From: Gymnogyps californianus
Lineage: Eukaryota > Chordata > Aves > Accipitriformes > Cathartidae
Reading direction: 5' to 3'
Assembly: GCF_018139145.2 (NCBI RefSeq)
Contig: NC_059478.1
Location: 27,001,001-27,065,000 of the forward strand
Length of the DNA: 64,000 nucleotides
The position numbers and the translations under genes were made by a program. The stretch's first letter is position 1. Every line of letters starts with the position of its first letter. Below the pieces are notes generated by a model. The model saw only the letters and a program-made list of their open reading frames with translations, searched no databases and was not told where the DNA came from. Shown one piece after another: positions 48,546 through 62,000 of this stretch.

Positions 48546-51500
48546 GTAAGTAAAGTATTATGAAGAGAAACCAACCAGGTCTCGGAATTTTACTCTCTCC
48601 ACATGCATCATGATCTCACTTCACATGTCTTTTTACAGGCCTGCTCAGCCACAGGGAAAGCCCAGGTGTTGGTGTGTCATCATTAAACCTGCAGCGATGG
48701 GGAATCAAGGCTTATCTCTAGTCCCAGGCTCTGCATAAAGAAATGTCTCCGTCTGCCTTCCCTCATGGACTCAGTAGTGGCAGATCAGACTCAATGCACA
48801 TGGCCACAAACAGGGTCAATAAAAAATGTTTGGTTCTTCATGAACTGCTTGCATTTCCCTTGGAGGAAAAGGCAGCAGCAGGATAAAGTCATTGTGTGGG
48901 TTGGATGCTGCCCTCAGGGCCACGCTTGGCCCATGCACAGCCAGAGAACACAACCAGCATTGTCCATCGTACAACCACACAACCGCCACCATTGTGTTTG
49001 GAGTGCATACATTATCTGAACTAATGTGTTTTCAAGAGGACCCTTCTGGTTGAGAGATGATATCACAGACTCTGTGTCCACTTTTGGTCTGGACTATTGC
49101 TAAGAGAAAAACAACTCTTGGCAAATTCCTCGAAGTGCTTGCTTCCTACAGTTTGGATGAAGACAGTTTGTTCAAGAAAGATGGGTAGGTGTGAGTTCCT
49201 TTCTCTTCCCCTTTTGAGAATTATTTTTGCCAGGGCAAAATAGAAGATAATAATGCTCCCATTAAAAATGAGGTGAATGCTCAGGCTAACTTAAGTGGGT
49301 GGAAAGGACTTCACACAGGATGAAGCTGGGGACAAACCTACCCTTGCCAAGACAAACAGCTGCAGAGATCTCTGGAAAGAAAAAGGGCCCTACTGCACTG
49401 CTGTTCAAATAATTCAGCTGCATAGCGCTAGTTGGGGCTATGTATCCATCACGTTATAATTAAAACCAATGGCTTTCATATGAAGAAAGAAAAGGTGCAT
49501 CATAAGTCACGCAAAAGGACTGGAGAACTGATATCGTTAGGACAACAAACTGATATTCCTTAGGACAACAAAGATATGGGACCTGTGCAAATGAAAGCAG
49601 AAAGCTCCCACTTTCCTTCCTACATCTGTCTTTCATTTGCTTTGCCTCTATCTGCCTGTTGTTGATGTTTTCTCACATTATCTTGGTCCCTTTGTTCAAA
49701 CCGCATTTCATTCCAAGAAGGCAGGGAGCTCCAGGTGTGAATGAGGGCTGTTAGCACGAACTCACTGTCGCGGTTATTATTGTTATCATTCCTCTGAAAA
49801 TCAGCTTGATGGAGGTTTGGCTCTGTGTAATTTGCTCTGTTGTTTTAACCGTATCCTTGTTAAATGTGGAAAATGGAATGAAGTGCAGTGCTTCGGATGA
49901 CGGTTTGCACCCAAAGGTGCAACCTAACGTAATGAAGTGCTGGCGTGCTGTGGAGCACGGTGTTTGGGACTGCGGGATTGGGACCTGCTGCTCAGGTGAA
50001 TCAGGTGTTCAGGACCTAATGCAAAGCCCGGGTCTGTCAGTGGAAGGCTTTTGACTGGACGTTGGCTCAAACTCTCACCAAAGCTGCACGCATCGTGCGG
50101 TTTACCAGGTGTTAAACCTATGGAGAGGGCAGAGTGGTTTGTTAGGTATACAGGCTGTTATGTAGGCACAGGTTAACTCAGAGATGTACCTGAGATGGGA
50201 TTTTGAGTCCTGACTCATTTTTTTACAACTGCAAACGTATGGTGACAATGCCAGGACCCTGGCCTTAAGGTCTGTCCCATCATCCTGAAGTCCTGGCGCT
50301 TGAACCTCACACAGCAGTGCTCTTGAGACATTCTTGTGCTGACACAAAGAGCATCCTTAGGTGCATGAGATGGCACGGGCTGGTGTAGGTATAGCACACG
50401 TGGCTGCCATGCACCTTTTTATCCCAGCCTGCGCATGTTTGCACTGCGGTTACTATCTGCCCTTCCAAAACCCAATACCTGAAACTCACTCACTAAATAT
50501 ACAGGGAGAGATTAAAAAGCTCTTCTTTGTAGTGGGAGAAACTGTATGCTAAAAAAACTAATACAGAATTTGTATATGCTCAATAAAGTTTCAGTGTTTT
50601 ATATTTTAAGACCCCAGTGAAATTAAGTACTCATATTCCCACCATCCAGCTATTTAGCAATCTAAACACATACTATTTTTTCCATTACTATTGTTTCCAT
50701 TACTGGCAGTAGATTTGTGGGTGTCTGGTTATTTTTGTCTTTGGACATCCCTTGTCCAAACTTTTGGAGTTCCTCTGGCTCCACCTGTACATCCATCTGG
50801 GCCCTGATCTTTTAATATATTTCTCAGTGGTCCCCTCTGCTCCAGTTGAGCCCATGGAGATGCTATGGAGCTCCTTGCGTGGCTGTGTTTGTTAGATGGG
50901 CACATCTTTGGGATGAGTCTGGAGCACAGACTGCCATAACTTTAAGCTAAACTCCAGCTTTCCCCCAGCTTGGTACGTCATGTTCAGTCCCTCCACAAAT
51001 CAGGTGCAGTAGGAACAGCTCTGCCCTGATTCAGTGGTGACACAAGCAATGATGTGTTTTGCCTGTAAGTCATACCGTAGCCTCATTTCTAAAGTGATGA
51101 TGGTTATGTGATCACCGTATGCTGGAACTGCCCCTTGGCTAGCAATTTTTGAAAAGGCAAAAGGTCTCCTGAGTATTTTTCCCCCATTTAAATGCTCATC
51201 AGGAGGAGAGGACCAACAACACTCTGAATTTTAATTTAAGCTCAAACCAGTTAAACTAAAAATAAATAAATAAATAAGTAAACAAACAAATATGGCAGCA
51301 GACTGTGGTTGGGTACTTCTGCATTGAGCTTCTCTGCAGAAGCCATCCATGCTTAGCCGGGACCAAAGATGGGCGCAGGACAGTGGTGCAAACCTCCACT
51401 CAGGGACATCTGCCTGTGGTCCACAGGCCCTTGGGGATCCTTGGCCTCATTCTGCAGTTTGCAATAGACTAAGAAAAGGTGTTATATACATTACAAGTAC

Positions 51501-54500
51501 AGCCAGGGGTCTGCACTCCCAGTGGAAAATACTAGAAGGTCACAAGCTGAAACAACTGGAAACCACTGAGCAGACTGAAACATGGAGAGCACGCAGAGGC
51601 TTCATTTAGCTAAATACTCCTTCCAACCCACTCAGCGTGGGGAGCACTTGTGGGTGGCACTCAGGCAGTTTGGGAACTGGAAAGCACTGATCCAAAAAGG
51701 AGATAGGCTACTGGATGGCAACACAGATACTAAAGCTATTGCACAAGAAACCCAGTCTTCTGCCCTGAACTTTTCTCATCACAGCTTCCTCTCTTTCTGG
51801 TGCAAATCTATAAACAGGAAAATCTCGTTAGAGTAAAAAGCTGCAATTACAGTCTAGGAGTACAGAGAGAGGCCAAGGGAAGGAGAAGCTTAAGCAAAAG
51901 GCACCACTGAGCCAGTATCTGGCTCTGCTGGCTGAACTTTTATATCGTTTTCAGGCCTGTGGCTGAACAGGACCCTAAAGAGCAAAAGGACTTGGCAGTC
52001 TGGGACTGGCCAGGGCCAGGGATAGCAGACAGTGCAAGACTGGTCAGGGCAGGGAGCGTGGGGGTAGGGTTAAGACCGTGGCTGGACCACATGGATTCTC
52101 CAGAGTGGCTGTGAGTCCAAAGATAGAGATGGCAAGCAGCTTTGACTGTCTGGTATTTCAATAGATGGGCTCTTTTTTAACTATGTTTTTAGAGAGGTTC
52201 CCCTCTATGTTGCAACAGCAATTCCTTCCTGTGCCATGGTTAGCTCAGTTCAAACCAGCTCAAGTGTTTATACCTCCCACTGCATTTCCCATGGTGGATA
52301 TTTCTAAACAGCTTCACTGGTGGAGTCCTCTCAAAGTAGTGTGTTAAAGAGCAAATGATTTAGCACATAATTAAGAAGCAAACAATGATGCTGTGATCAG
52401 CAAGAAGTCTGCAAAGTCAGCTACAAGGCAGGATTTGGATGCAAGAAAGAGGAATACGCCAAGAAAAAATCAGTAAATCTCTGTGTTTCTGTATCTTGGT
52501 GCGGAGAGGTAGCTTCTGCTCCATCCCCAACGGAGATACAGTTCCAGGGTTATTTTATTCGCCAGCACCAACAACGGCGGTTCAAAGGACACCAACTGTT
52601 TGCACTGGAGAAAAGCGCTTCCTGCAGCCACCAGGAGTGAACGCAGATGCTTCGTCTGGGCTTTTCCACACAGTCCAGCTAGTTTGTGCAGAAGGGCTGG
52701 CTTCCCAGCTCTGCTGCCCCTTGCCCCACGTGAGAGGTGATTCTGTGCTTCCCAGAGGCAGCACTTGAGGACTAACAGCAGTGACAGTAACTAATGTCGC
52801 TGGTGTAGCTCCATGGCTTGCAATGTTGTTTTACAACCGTAAGCATCCAGGCAAATGGATTTAGTAGTGAGGGAAGGGAGTCGTTAAAAGGGAAGGGCTC
52901 AGTTCTGCTTTCACTCAGGCTGACAAAGGTCCACTGACTCTGCAGGAAAATAACATCATCTTGCAGAGGCTGTCAGGGCATTTTCTTGCCTGTCCCTTGC
53001 TGTCCGGGAAGGGGAGGTGAATCTGCTTGTGGCACAGCGTTGGGACACTGGTGTTAAGCCTTGCCACATTGGCAAAGCCACTGTCCTTAGCCCTGTGGAG
53101 CACTTTCTGGCTGTCCACGCACTCATCCCACTCCACCTCCCAGCTGTGGTTCCCACATGCCCCCGTGTCTGGCCCAAAGGCTGTGGGACTCACCATGTGC
53201 TACCCTGGGCAGTGTGCAAATGAGCAGATGTAAGATGTAAAACCTCTCCCTCTGCCTCAGTCTCATCCATATACCAGAGTTTTCCCCCAGAATTCAGGTC
53301 AATGTCCTTTAAGATCCCTGCTCCTGCATTCCCCATCCCTCCGCACCCCAAAGAAGGCCTTTGTGGTTTTTTTGTGCTTTCCCACTGAGCCTTTGAAATG
53401 GCAGAAGCAAGCATAGCTCCCAGGTCCTGTATCTCCTGTTCAGATCCTTTCCCTCTGCCCAAGCCCCACTCAAAACATGCCATGAGGTTAACCCAGTGGC
53501 TTCTCTCGAGTGACACAGATTGGAGGCTGAGGCTGCTCCAGACCTGTTACACACCAGGGGCAGCAACTTCTCACCAATAAAAAGGCACATAGAGAGATTC
53601 TCCACATCTCCGCAGGAATGGACTTGACAAAACCAAATCATTTTTTGAGGAACCTTCCCCAGAGTATGATTTCCTCCATCCCATGTTGGTCTCGGGCAAA
53701 AGAGAAGTAGCATGCATAAGCTCTACAAACTGAATGTTCCCATTTTTCAGTGATTCCCTAGCTTTTAGTGCAAAGGAAAGAACCTAGACATGCAAGATTC
53801 TTGTGCTATGGATTTATAATAACATTTTATTAATATATTATGCTACAAAAATATTTTGACAAAATAATATTAGAAAGCATCTTTTTATTACACTCTTCAA
53901 AACAGTTCACGAAAGCAGGAGGCGGAACAGGAAAAAATATTTGAAATACATTTGAATTGAAAACTGACAAATATGCAATTTAAAATTCAGTGTGAGCATG
54001 AATCTGCAGGATGGTTAATCATTCCTGTAGAAGAAAAGTATTGACTACTTATTGGAAAGACCTCTCTGCCTTTAGCTAGATTAAGGTGCCGCCTGAAAAA
54101 CTAGTCACAGGAAAGGTTGCATTTGGGTTGGGACAAAACACACACGCACAACACGCATATGTGCACATATACATACACGCATGTGCCTGCGTGCACACTC
54201 ACGTACACCCTATGATCTCAAAATTAGGCAATTATTTTTCTGCTTCAGTTAAGTTGAAACAAGCTTAAATTGAAGCTGAACTCTAGCACACTTCGTGGAA
54301 CATTGATCACTTCAGAGATATGACAAGCCCATATACTTTTTGGATATAATATAGAAATATGGTACTAAGCAAAGTTTGGAATGATAACATTTATGTGGAG
54401 ATAATAACTTTGGCACTTTGGTTTCTCTAACATAAATATATGATGGGAAATTCCTCCCTAACAGTGGTATATGGTAATGACTGGGTCATATCATTCCACT

Positions 54501-55538
54501 AATCAATGTACTAAACATAGATTAAGTTCTCCCTCTTTCCATCTCTCTCTCTCCCCACAATTGTATATTGAAGAACTTAGATAAATATACAACTCTGTAC
54601 CTTGGGTGTTCCTAAATTACAGTGGAGCTTGAAGGAATGGGAAGGGAAGTTCAACAAAGCAGATTTTGACACCTGTATAAAGCATAGTTATCATAAATCA
54701 TGTTCATCATTTATTGCCAGAAGACGTATTGCATTATTCAACAGCCTGAGGGATTGCAGAGAAACTACATCAGTCATAAAATATAAAATACCTTCTGTCC
54801 CAGCTTACTAACTGGTTCTCCAAGTGGCAATGCATGTTAATATAGCATCCGTAGTTAGGTAAGAAAAGCATTAAAACAATGAAAGAGTGGAGGTTAGATC
54901 TGCTGCTGGTGGTATGGGATATTTATTCCACCGGGCAAGAGCTTGGCAGATAATTAGCATTTGTTTATAATGTTACAGTTACATATAATGTGAATTGTAT
55001 TGGTGTCAGTTGTAGCTGAGTTGAAAAGATGAATCATACGAACATTCAGCTTTGGACTCATCCAAAATCATGTCCTTGATTGCTAGACATTGCGTGACTC
55101 CCTTGATTGTGTTTCTCAGAGGTAAATAGTATCACCAGTGTTTGCTATTATATATAGCGGGCATGGATATTTTTGTTAAATCCCCTGCTCTTGGAATGTT
55201 GTGATTACATGGGAATCTGAGCTTTCCTTTGGAAGAAAGAAAGCAGGCGGCTCCTAGCTTTCTGAGAAATCCACAGAGAAAACTGAAGTCCCATGAAGCT
55301 GGAAGTCAGTGTTAGTTCAAGAGCATGTATCAAATCTGATGCACGCTTTTTAAACTCATGGTGAATATAATCATGATCCATTGCAATGGATGTGCATAGG
55401 TCTGTGCTAACCAGTATTACTGTATTTTAATTAATACTGGGCTGCTGTAGCTGATTAATAAATAATCCATTTTATCAATCACAGTGAGGGTCTCATTTTC
55501 CAGTATTGCTATGCTTACATGCCATGTATTGAAAAAAG
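48546..55538. other. Gene-free stretch
   Basis: No gene is called. Minor structure: a 22/23-base tandem pair at 49527-49571 (ACTGATAT...TTAGGACAACAA twice), an (AAAT)n run at 51259-51282 passing into (AAAC)n, and a CA/TG-rich tract at about 54134-54207. AT-rich TAAT-bearing DNA at 55390-55490 may be regulatory. Confidence 0.5.
54134..54207. repeat. CA/TG-rich alternating tract
   Basis: Degenerate ACACAC, GCATATGTGC and CACGCATGTG words with mostly alternating purine-pyrimidine bases, of the kind able to adopt Z-DNA. Confidence 0.6.
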
Positions 55539-55567
55539 TTACCCTAAGTCTTACTTTAGGGTAAGAC
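55539..55567. repeat. Two overlapping inverted repeats
   Basis: TTACCCTAA (55539-55547) pairs with TTAGGGTAA (55556-55564), while GTCTTAC (55548-55554) pairs with GTAAGAC (55561-55567). The two stems share bases, so only one can form at a time. Confidence 0.6.
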
Positions 55568-55908
55568 AACAGAATAAAATAAATGTTTGGTTAGAGAACT
55601 GTGCTGAAGCCATTCATGTGGGGTTCCTGAGCTAGGATCTACAGGAAACTACTTAATCTTATATTTACTGTAAGTCCTGTCTTCTCCCTTAACCAGAGAA
55701 AGCTCAGATGACCAAGTGAGCTAGATGCTTTTAGGTGGCAGAAGTCAAGTGTGTGGACCCCAAAGCCAGGAGACACCTTGCTTTGACACCTGCACTGCAG
55801 TATGACAGACATGGGGCACCAGCGCAAGGGAAATCTGGTGAGCTCCAGTAACATTCATTCATTTCACGGAATTACGGACAAAGCGCCAGGAAATGCAAAT
55901 ACGTTAAA

Positions 55909-55974
55909 ACATACTTTGATATCCAAGCTATTTACATACTGTGATATCCAAACATACCGTGATATCTAAGCTAA
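55909..55974 (+). repeat. Three-copy short tandem repeat
   Basis: Units at 55909-55933, 55934-55951 and 55952-55974 share ACATAC-(T/C)-(T/G)TGATATC-(C/T)-AA. Units 1 and 3 also keep GCTA after that core; unit 2 lacks it. Confidence 0.75.
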
Positions 55975-56119
55975 TGAATATTGAATATTACTGTCCAGTG
56001 GAGGAGTGACTCAGAAAAAACCTCACTATTCTGTGCAGTATGATGACAGCTGTGAGTGTGGAGATATCTGCGTGCTCCTAGCATTAAAAAAAGCCCTAGA
56101 GGCTTATGGAAAAAGCCAC

Positions 56120-56240
56120 AGGTTGGGAAACTATAGAACTGTAATTTCTAGTCTTGGTCCTGTTGGCGGTTTTCCTTACGGTCTTGGACAAGTTGTTTCT
56201 CTTTTCTGCTCTTTTCTCTCTCTTATCTTTATGTGGTCTT
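56120..56240 (+). mobile_element. MIR-like SINE fragment
   Basis: AATTTCTAGTCTTGGTCCTG, then CGGTCTTGGACAAGTTGTTTC and TTATCTTTATG resembles the sense strand of a MIR-type SINE ('GGTTCTAGTCCCAGCTCTG', 'GACCTTGGGCAAGTCACTT', 'CATCTGTAAA'). It is the only plus-strand candidate among the SINE-like pieces. Confidence 0.5.
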
Positions 56241-57999
56241 GTCTATTTATACTGTAAGTTTTCCAACACCTGGAATTATTTCTGGGATGGTACCACAGAA
56301 TCATTTCTGGATTCGATCAGATTACAACAAATAAAATTAAATGGGTTTTGGTTCATTGGCTGTTCACTTTTACTATGTAACTTATCATCACCCTTAAGAT
56401 TTGCCTACCTTATTTCCAGTTCCATTTTTGTAAATAAGACATTATAATTCAGTTCTGATCCTGTCTTGAATACAGCAGGAGAACCAATCATCTTTTAAAA
56501 TGTATTAAGGTTGAATTTGAAGGTCTGTTAAGCCATTATATTCAAATGAAGGCATTTCTAGGGTAATAGCTCAAATAAAACCGAAATGAAAGTTCTCAAA
56601 ATATGTTTCCAATATCCAGCCCTGTGCAATAAATATTATGCAAGGTGAATGGCTTCTGTCCAAAAATAACATCTCTAATCTTCTGCTAGCCAAAATACAC
56701 AATATAAAAGTATGCACAGGGCATGCTTGAAGCTCACATTTGGGGCAAAGCTCAGAGTTTTCCATTCAGCCTTATCAACTGTTGTGCTTGAAAAAAATAG
56801 GGGTAGCTTATAGCACTGTCTGCTGTACCCACTTAAATTGACCACAAACCTACACAACCTTCTGTCAAAAATAGAGCAAAGGCTGGAGGTCATGGTGTGC
56901 AGTAAGTCAAAAAGAAGTTATCTGTATTCTCCCTGGCCTTTGCAAGGCAATGGGTTGGGATGCATGATGGAAAAGCTCCATATTTCATCATGGTTTCAAA
57001 TAAAACCATGTAGCCTTTTGTAGTCTAATTATTTTTTAACCTACTTTCCTGAATTAACTGGTATGACGACAAACAAACCGTGAATCCTAAACTCTCTCTC
57101 ACTGCAGAGACTTGAAGATTGCATGGAATCATCTGCAGTCCTGGAGACCAGACTGTAGGGCTCGTGGGAAACTGACGTGACTGTTTTCACTCAGACTTTT
57201 ATCAGCATTATTATTATCATTATAATCATCATCATTATCATCTGATATTTTTTCCAAGGTGAAAAAGCACTGCTTTTTTGTAAAGAAAAGTTTGCATTGT
57301 ATCTTTCTGTTTTTCGAGTCTTCTTTTTTAACAAAGATGTTTTCAACACTTATTTTTAATTTTTGGTTTGTAGACAACTTAGAAAGAAAACCACTATTTC
57401 AACCAAAATTAATTTTCTGGTTGAAACCCTTGTATCCAAAGGGATTTTTCATCATGTTTTGTTGGGGAAAAAAAAATCAACATGCCTTATTAAACGTAAT
57501 AGTTTTTAAGATGGACATGTTTTTTTCCCATAGAAGTTGTTCATTGTGTTCATGAAAAGTAGCTGCTTGGATAGGGAGCAAATTTTTCAGTGAGTGTAAG
57601 GTGTCATAACTTTTCCATCTAAGTCAACAGAGGTACCATAGTCTACAAACGGAGGAACGTTCTGTATGTCTCCATGACACAGGGGTTAATTTGGTTCCTG
57701 TGGTCTTGAACAGATTTTGGACAAGCCATAATTCAGCATGGAGATATCGGCTCTAAGCATCATAATAGCAAGATGAAGACGAATTTGTAGATGTTTTTTG
57801 CCCTCCAGGTTGTCCATCTGCCTTAATACAACCGGTACAAAGAAGCTCTATAGATTAACAGGATACGACATCTTTATACCCTATAGACAGACCAAGTTCT
57901 GTTCTCATTTACTCTGGGAAAAGTTGTAGGCTTGTGTTTATATAAAATGAGGGAGAGAAGAAAATAATTCCAGTGGGATTATTCCAGACTTTAAAAGCA
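56241..57999. other. Gene-free AT-rich stretch
   Basis: Single-copy AT-rich DNA. A degenerate (ATT/ATC)n part lies at 57205-57242. No exon is recognised. Confidence 0.5.
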
Positions 58000-58290
58000 A
58001 TTTTTTATTAAGAAAAAGGTATCTTAATTTGCGTTAGCTAATGAATTAATCCCAGGGCAGAGGGAAATTGGTAATTTCCAAAGAAGTTAAATAGTTTAGT
58101 TAAAGACAACAGGGGAACTTAGAGGGTTATCTTGACTAATGACTTACTAAGTCATATAAAAATAACTGGTATTTTAGGTTGTAGCAGCTAACAAATTAAG
58201 AATGCACCTATTTATCTAACGGGCATAGGCCACAGAGAGCAGGATCTGCTTTATTCAGTGTAAGCTATGCTAATGAGATAAAAAAAAGTA
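58000..58290. promoter_or_regulatory. Possible conserved non-coding element
   Basis: The block is rich in homeodomain-like cores (GCTAATGAATTAATC near 58038, AACAAATTAAG near 58191, GCTAATGAGAT near 58270), without repeats or good frames. It might instead be 3' untranslated sequence of the minus-strand exon candidate at 58807-59026, since AATAAA occurs on the minus strand at 58250-58255. No conservation test was possible. Confidence 0.22.
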
Positions 58291-58806
58291 AAATAAAGAA
58301 GTTCAGCAGAAATGTACTTATTGGACAGTTGCTGTAAAAAGTAATGGTTAAAGAAACAAAGAAGGCATTCATTTGGTGTCAGGTCAGACATTTGCAGAGT
58401 TGTCAGTTAGAAAACAAATATAGAAAATATTAATTTATCTGTTTCACCATCGCTACTGATTAATAGGGATGTTATTAACATATACAACAAGAAAAATAAG
58501 TTTACCAGTTGAATAAATACATTTTTTCTTTTTCTTTTTTTTTCTTTATATGAACATGTATATTTTACAAAACCCCATAGCACTATGGGAAATAAAGATC
58601 CTTCTACAAAAAGAAGATGTAAGTCAGTGTTACAATAAAGCTTTAGAGTTTCAAAATGTATCTGGGCAAAGAGACAAAATCAGCTAGAAGGCACTACTGA
58701 GTCACTGAGAAGGTCCAGCTTGTAACTGTTGTTGTCTTAACCTCCAATTCATTCATAAATTATCTCTCTTCTCTATTCCAAGGGATTGCACGTAATACTA
58801 ATGTGG

Positions 58807-59026
58807 TCAGGAAGGCTGCAGTAGATTCAGGAGAAAAGAAGCTATGGCCACGCAGAGAGAAGTTATTGATGGCCATAAAGGGCTGGCTGAAGCTGAGCTT
58901 GTAGGCTGAGGCTGGGATGGGCGATCTGAGCGCGGTCTGTGATCCAGCCGGTTTGAAATCCAAATGGGAGGTTTGACTGTGATGTAGCCATTGGTTATCC
59001 TGATATAGGAAGGCAATGTGGTGGTG
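58807..59026 (-). CDS. Candidate terminal coding exon with GPI-anchor-like tail (tentative)
   Basis: On the minus strand a strong acceptor (a T-rich tract ending TTTTAG at 59033-59027) is followed by an open frame of 72 codons to TGA at 58809-58807. The translation begins TTTLPSYIRITNGYITVKPP, is then polar and Pro/Ser/Gln-rich, and ends with small residues (SSASAS) before a hydrophobic stretch of about 20 residues (SPLWPSITSLCVAIASFLL). Small residues, a short spacer and a terminal hydrophobic run are how GPI-anchored proteins end, so it could be the last exon of such a surface protein whose other exons lie beyond the window. I recognise no family. A second frame is open through the same acceptor to 58760, which weakens the case. 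A minus-strand AATAAA at 58250-58255 could end the transcript. The exon could also be non-coding or absent. Confidence 0.25.
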
Positions 59027-59033
59027 CTAAAAG

Positions 59034-62000
59034 AAAACACAAGAGAAAGAAATTAAACAGGTGAACCCTTTACTCTGTGAGCTGTCATTCTATGTGGTAG
59101 TAACAACAATGACAATCACAATTATTATTATTGTTTGCATGCATTAGACATGCAGGGAGAACCCCAGGGGCTGATAAGTGAGATGATCTGCAAACAGCTC
59201 TGCTTCAGGATGTCCCTCAGCTTCTGGCTGCTGGTAGAATATAGCCAAAGGAGGGATCACTCTTGATATACCTAACTTATTGCACTCATTTTTTAAAGTA
59301 TCCATTATTGGCCAGCATCAGAGACTGTGAGAGATGTATCTTTGTGTTGACCCAGGATGATGTCATTCTTATGTTCTTAGGTTCCTTCTTGCCACCAAAG
59401 GTCTCAAAATTTGTCATGTCTCAGAGACATGTCTTACTTAGCAGGGACTGGACACTAAGTCCAGGAGGGGCCACAAAACATGTTCTTCCTCTGTTTCACA
59501 AGCCATAAAGAATTTCTCAGGATCCTCTTACACAACTGATAACGTTGAGCACAGGAGACCAAGCAGCTTCATTTCTTTTCCTGGCTTTAAGCCGTTTTGG
59601 ATCAAATCAGAATGCCAAAACCAGACTCAGTGTGAAGTTTCCCTGTCTGTGGATTTGCCTCAATAGCGGTGTGATTGCTTATTGATTGCAGCTTGAGTTA
59701 GTACTTTGATTTGAATTTGCAGGTTGGAATTCATCATGACTCCCGTGACACTGAAGGTCAAAAAGGTCCATTTATAATTGATTTGGAAGTTTTAAGCTGT
59801 AATCTCCATTTCATAAAATGCTTCCATTGCATCCATTATTGGATGATCCATAATCCACCAGTTGCCACAGAGCAGCACAACCAAGCATGCAAACTGTGCA
59901 AGGTGGATTCTGGACTTAAAAACAAGGCATTCTGCTGTGGAGCAAGGAGAAAAAAGACAAGTTCCCCTGAAAACAAGATGTGACACTAATACCTGCAGAT
60001 TCTCTGTGTTACTTTCTAAATCTTCCGTAAAGGGGATTCGGAGGCACTGAAAATGACTGTGAAATAATTTTTTATGGGGTAAGAAGCTATGCAGTCCTAT
60101 AAATATTTTGGTACGGTATCTGAAATCCTGACCTTGGAAGAAAAAGGCTGCGTCTTGCATAATATCAGATAAAACGACCAATACCTTGCTCCAGATTCAT
60201 GCACAGAAATAGAATTTAGTAGCAATGGAGGCTTTTGTCTTTTTCTCTCTAAGCAATACCAAGATAGCTTTTAGCTCAGATGCTTCAAATGTGTTGAGTC
60301 AATCACAAACTGTGAGAAGATTAGAGTCCACCCAGAAGAGGGCACTGGTAAACACACACATGGGTCAACATCGAATCCAATAGACAATCACTGCACATTA
60401 CACTTCACTCCGGGTTTTGGGATAATTAATTTCATTTCTTCCCTCATCCTTTATACTGTCACCACATCTTCTGGGTGGGATAGTTGTTCCATAGCTAGAA
60501 GTGATCTTAACTAATGTGCAATGAATTAGACTAAAAAGAAAAGGCAGTCTTGAATTAAAGACATGGGAAATGCTTCATGGGAGCAGATAATCCATCTAAC
60601 CAGTATTAGGACTTTGACAGTGAGAAGCCATGCTTGTTCCAGAGGAACTAACTGCTGTAAATAGAGAATTCTGAAATCAAGCCTTGCCGGAGAAAGCTCT
60701 TATCTAAATTCCCATGGTGAGTGGTTGGTTTATGTCTTGAACTGATGATACAAGACACATAGCTTTAGACCTTCTGCTATAATGCATCAAAACCGCTGCA
60801 GTGACTTAATACAAAGAGTTGATCTGGGATAAGCTAATGCCGCTGTTTCAAATTTGTCCAGCTTTTTTGAGCGGTTAATTTAGTGCTGGCAAGAATGATA
60901 TCAGATTAGGCACTGCGTATCCAAGCTCCTGTAATATACGTAACATCAAGTATGAATGGCCTTCCCACAGCGAATACAAAGCATCATCACTTCTGACAAA
61001 ACTAGGTACTACATGCTCTGAATAATTCAACAGAAATGCAGTCATGCTCCAACTTCTGATCCAGATCTCATTTATCCTGTTGAGCGATGCTGTGGTCCAC
61101 AGATCTGGCAACACTGACAGTGGGATCTCAGTTTTGGGGTTTTTCCCCTGTACCGGTTTTCCCTAAGGTAAGTATGGGTAGGTGCTTGTACTCACCTTTC
61201 GGTTACTGTTTGTCACTTTACAGAACTACACAATTTAGCCCTAAATTAAATTTTAAACCGCAAGGAGGGTCTGATTTTCATTTTCAATTTAAAAAACGTT
61301 GCCAAAATGCCATTCAGACTTGCAGTTTGGGTGTATCCTGCTCCTGACACATTCTATGGCCTTGATCCTCCAGAGAGATTAAAATGTCCCTCGTGCAAAC
61401 TGTCTTTCTGCACCTCAGGGACGTATTGTGTGAGATGGGAGACACAGGCTGTCCAGGGAACCCATAAAAGAATCACGAGCCCATTCATCAGCCAACTACA
61501 CCTAAGGGATTCCTAAAGCAGCCTTAAATCAACATTTTACATTTCTGTATGATGTTTACATTTTCTAGTCAACTGCCAGAAGTGTTTTGTTGGCTTTTTG
61601 TTGATATTTTTTCTCCCTTGAAAACAGGTATTTTTTTGGGAAAAAAATCCTACAGTTTACTTAAAATCCCAGGGTTTCCTGTCAAAAGACCTGAGAATTT
61701 TTGACCACTCTTCTCCTCACTCAGCGATGTCATTTTCTGTTTTCAAGACATTAGATTTCTATAAAGGCTTCCTTGTTAAGATAAATACTGTTAGGTGGGG
61801 TTGTTTTTTTTTTAAAAATTCTTAAGTGCTTTACAAGAGAAGAACAGTGCATTTCCATTAACACGTACAAAGCATGCTAATAGCAAGTGAATCACAGTTT
61901 ATCCATGTAAGACATTTTCTTAAATGCAACTCTACTTCTAGCTGACTGCCAAGGTGGTTTAGGGATATTTAAAGAGAATGATCCCTTTTAGCAAATGCTA

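Noticed and set aside
61087..61347. Possible exon ending at the strong donor CTAAG|GTAAGTAT (61168)
   Set aside because: Upstream acceptor is weak, the segment is about 66 bases, two of three frames have stops and no similarity is recognised.
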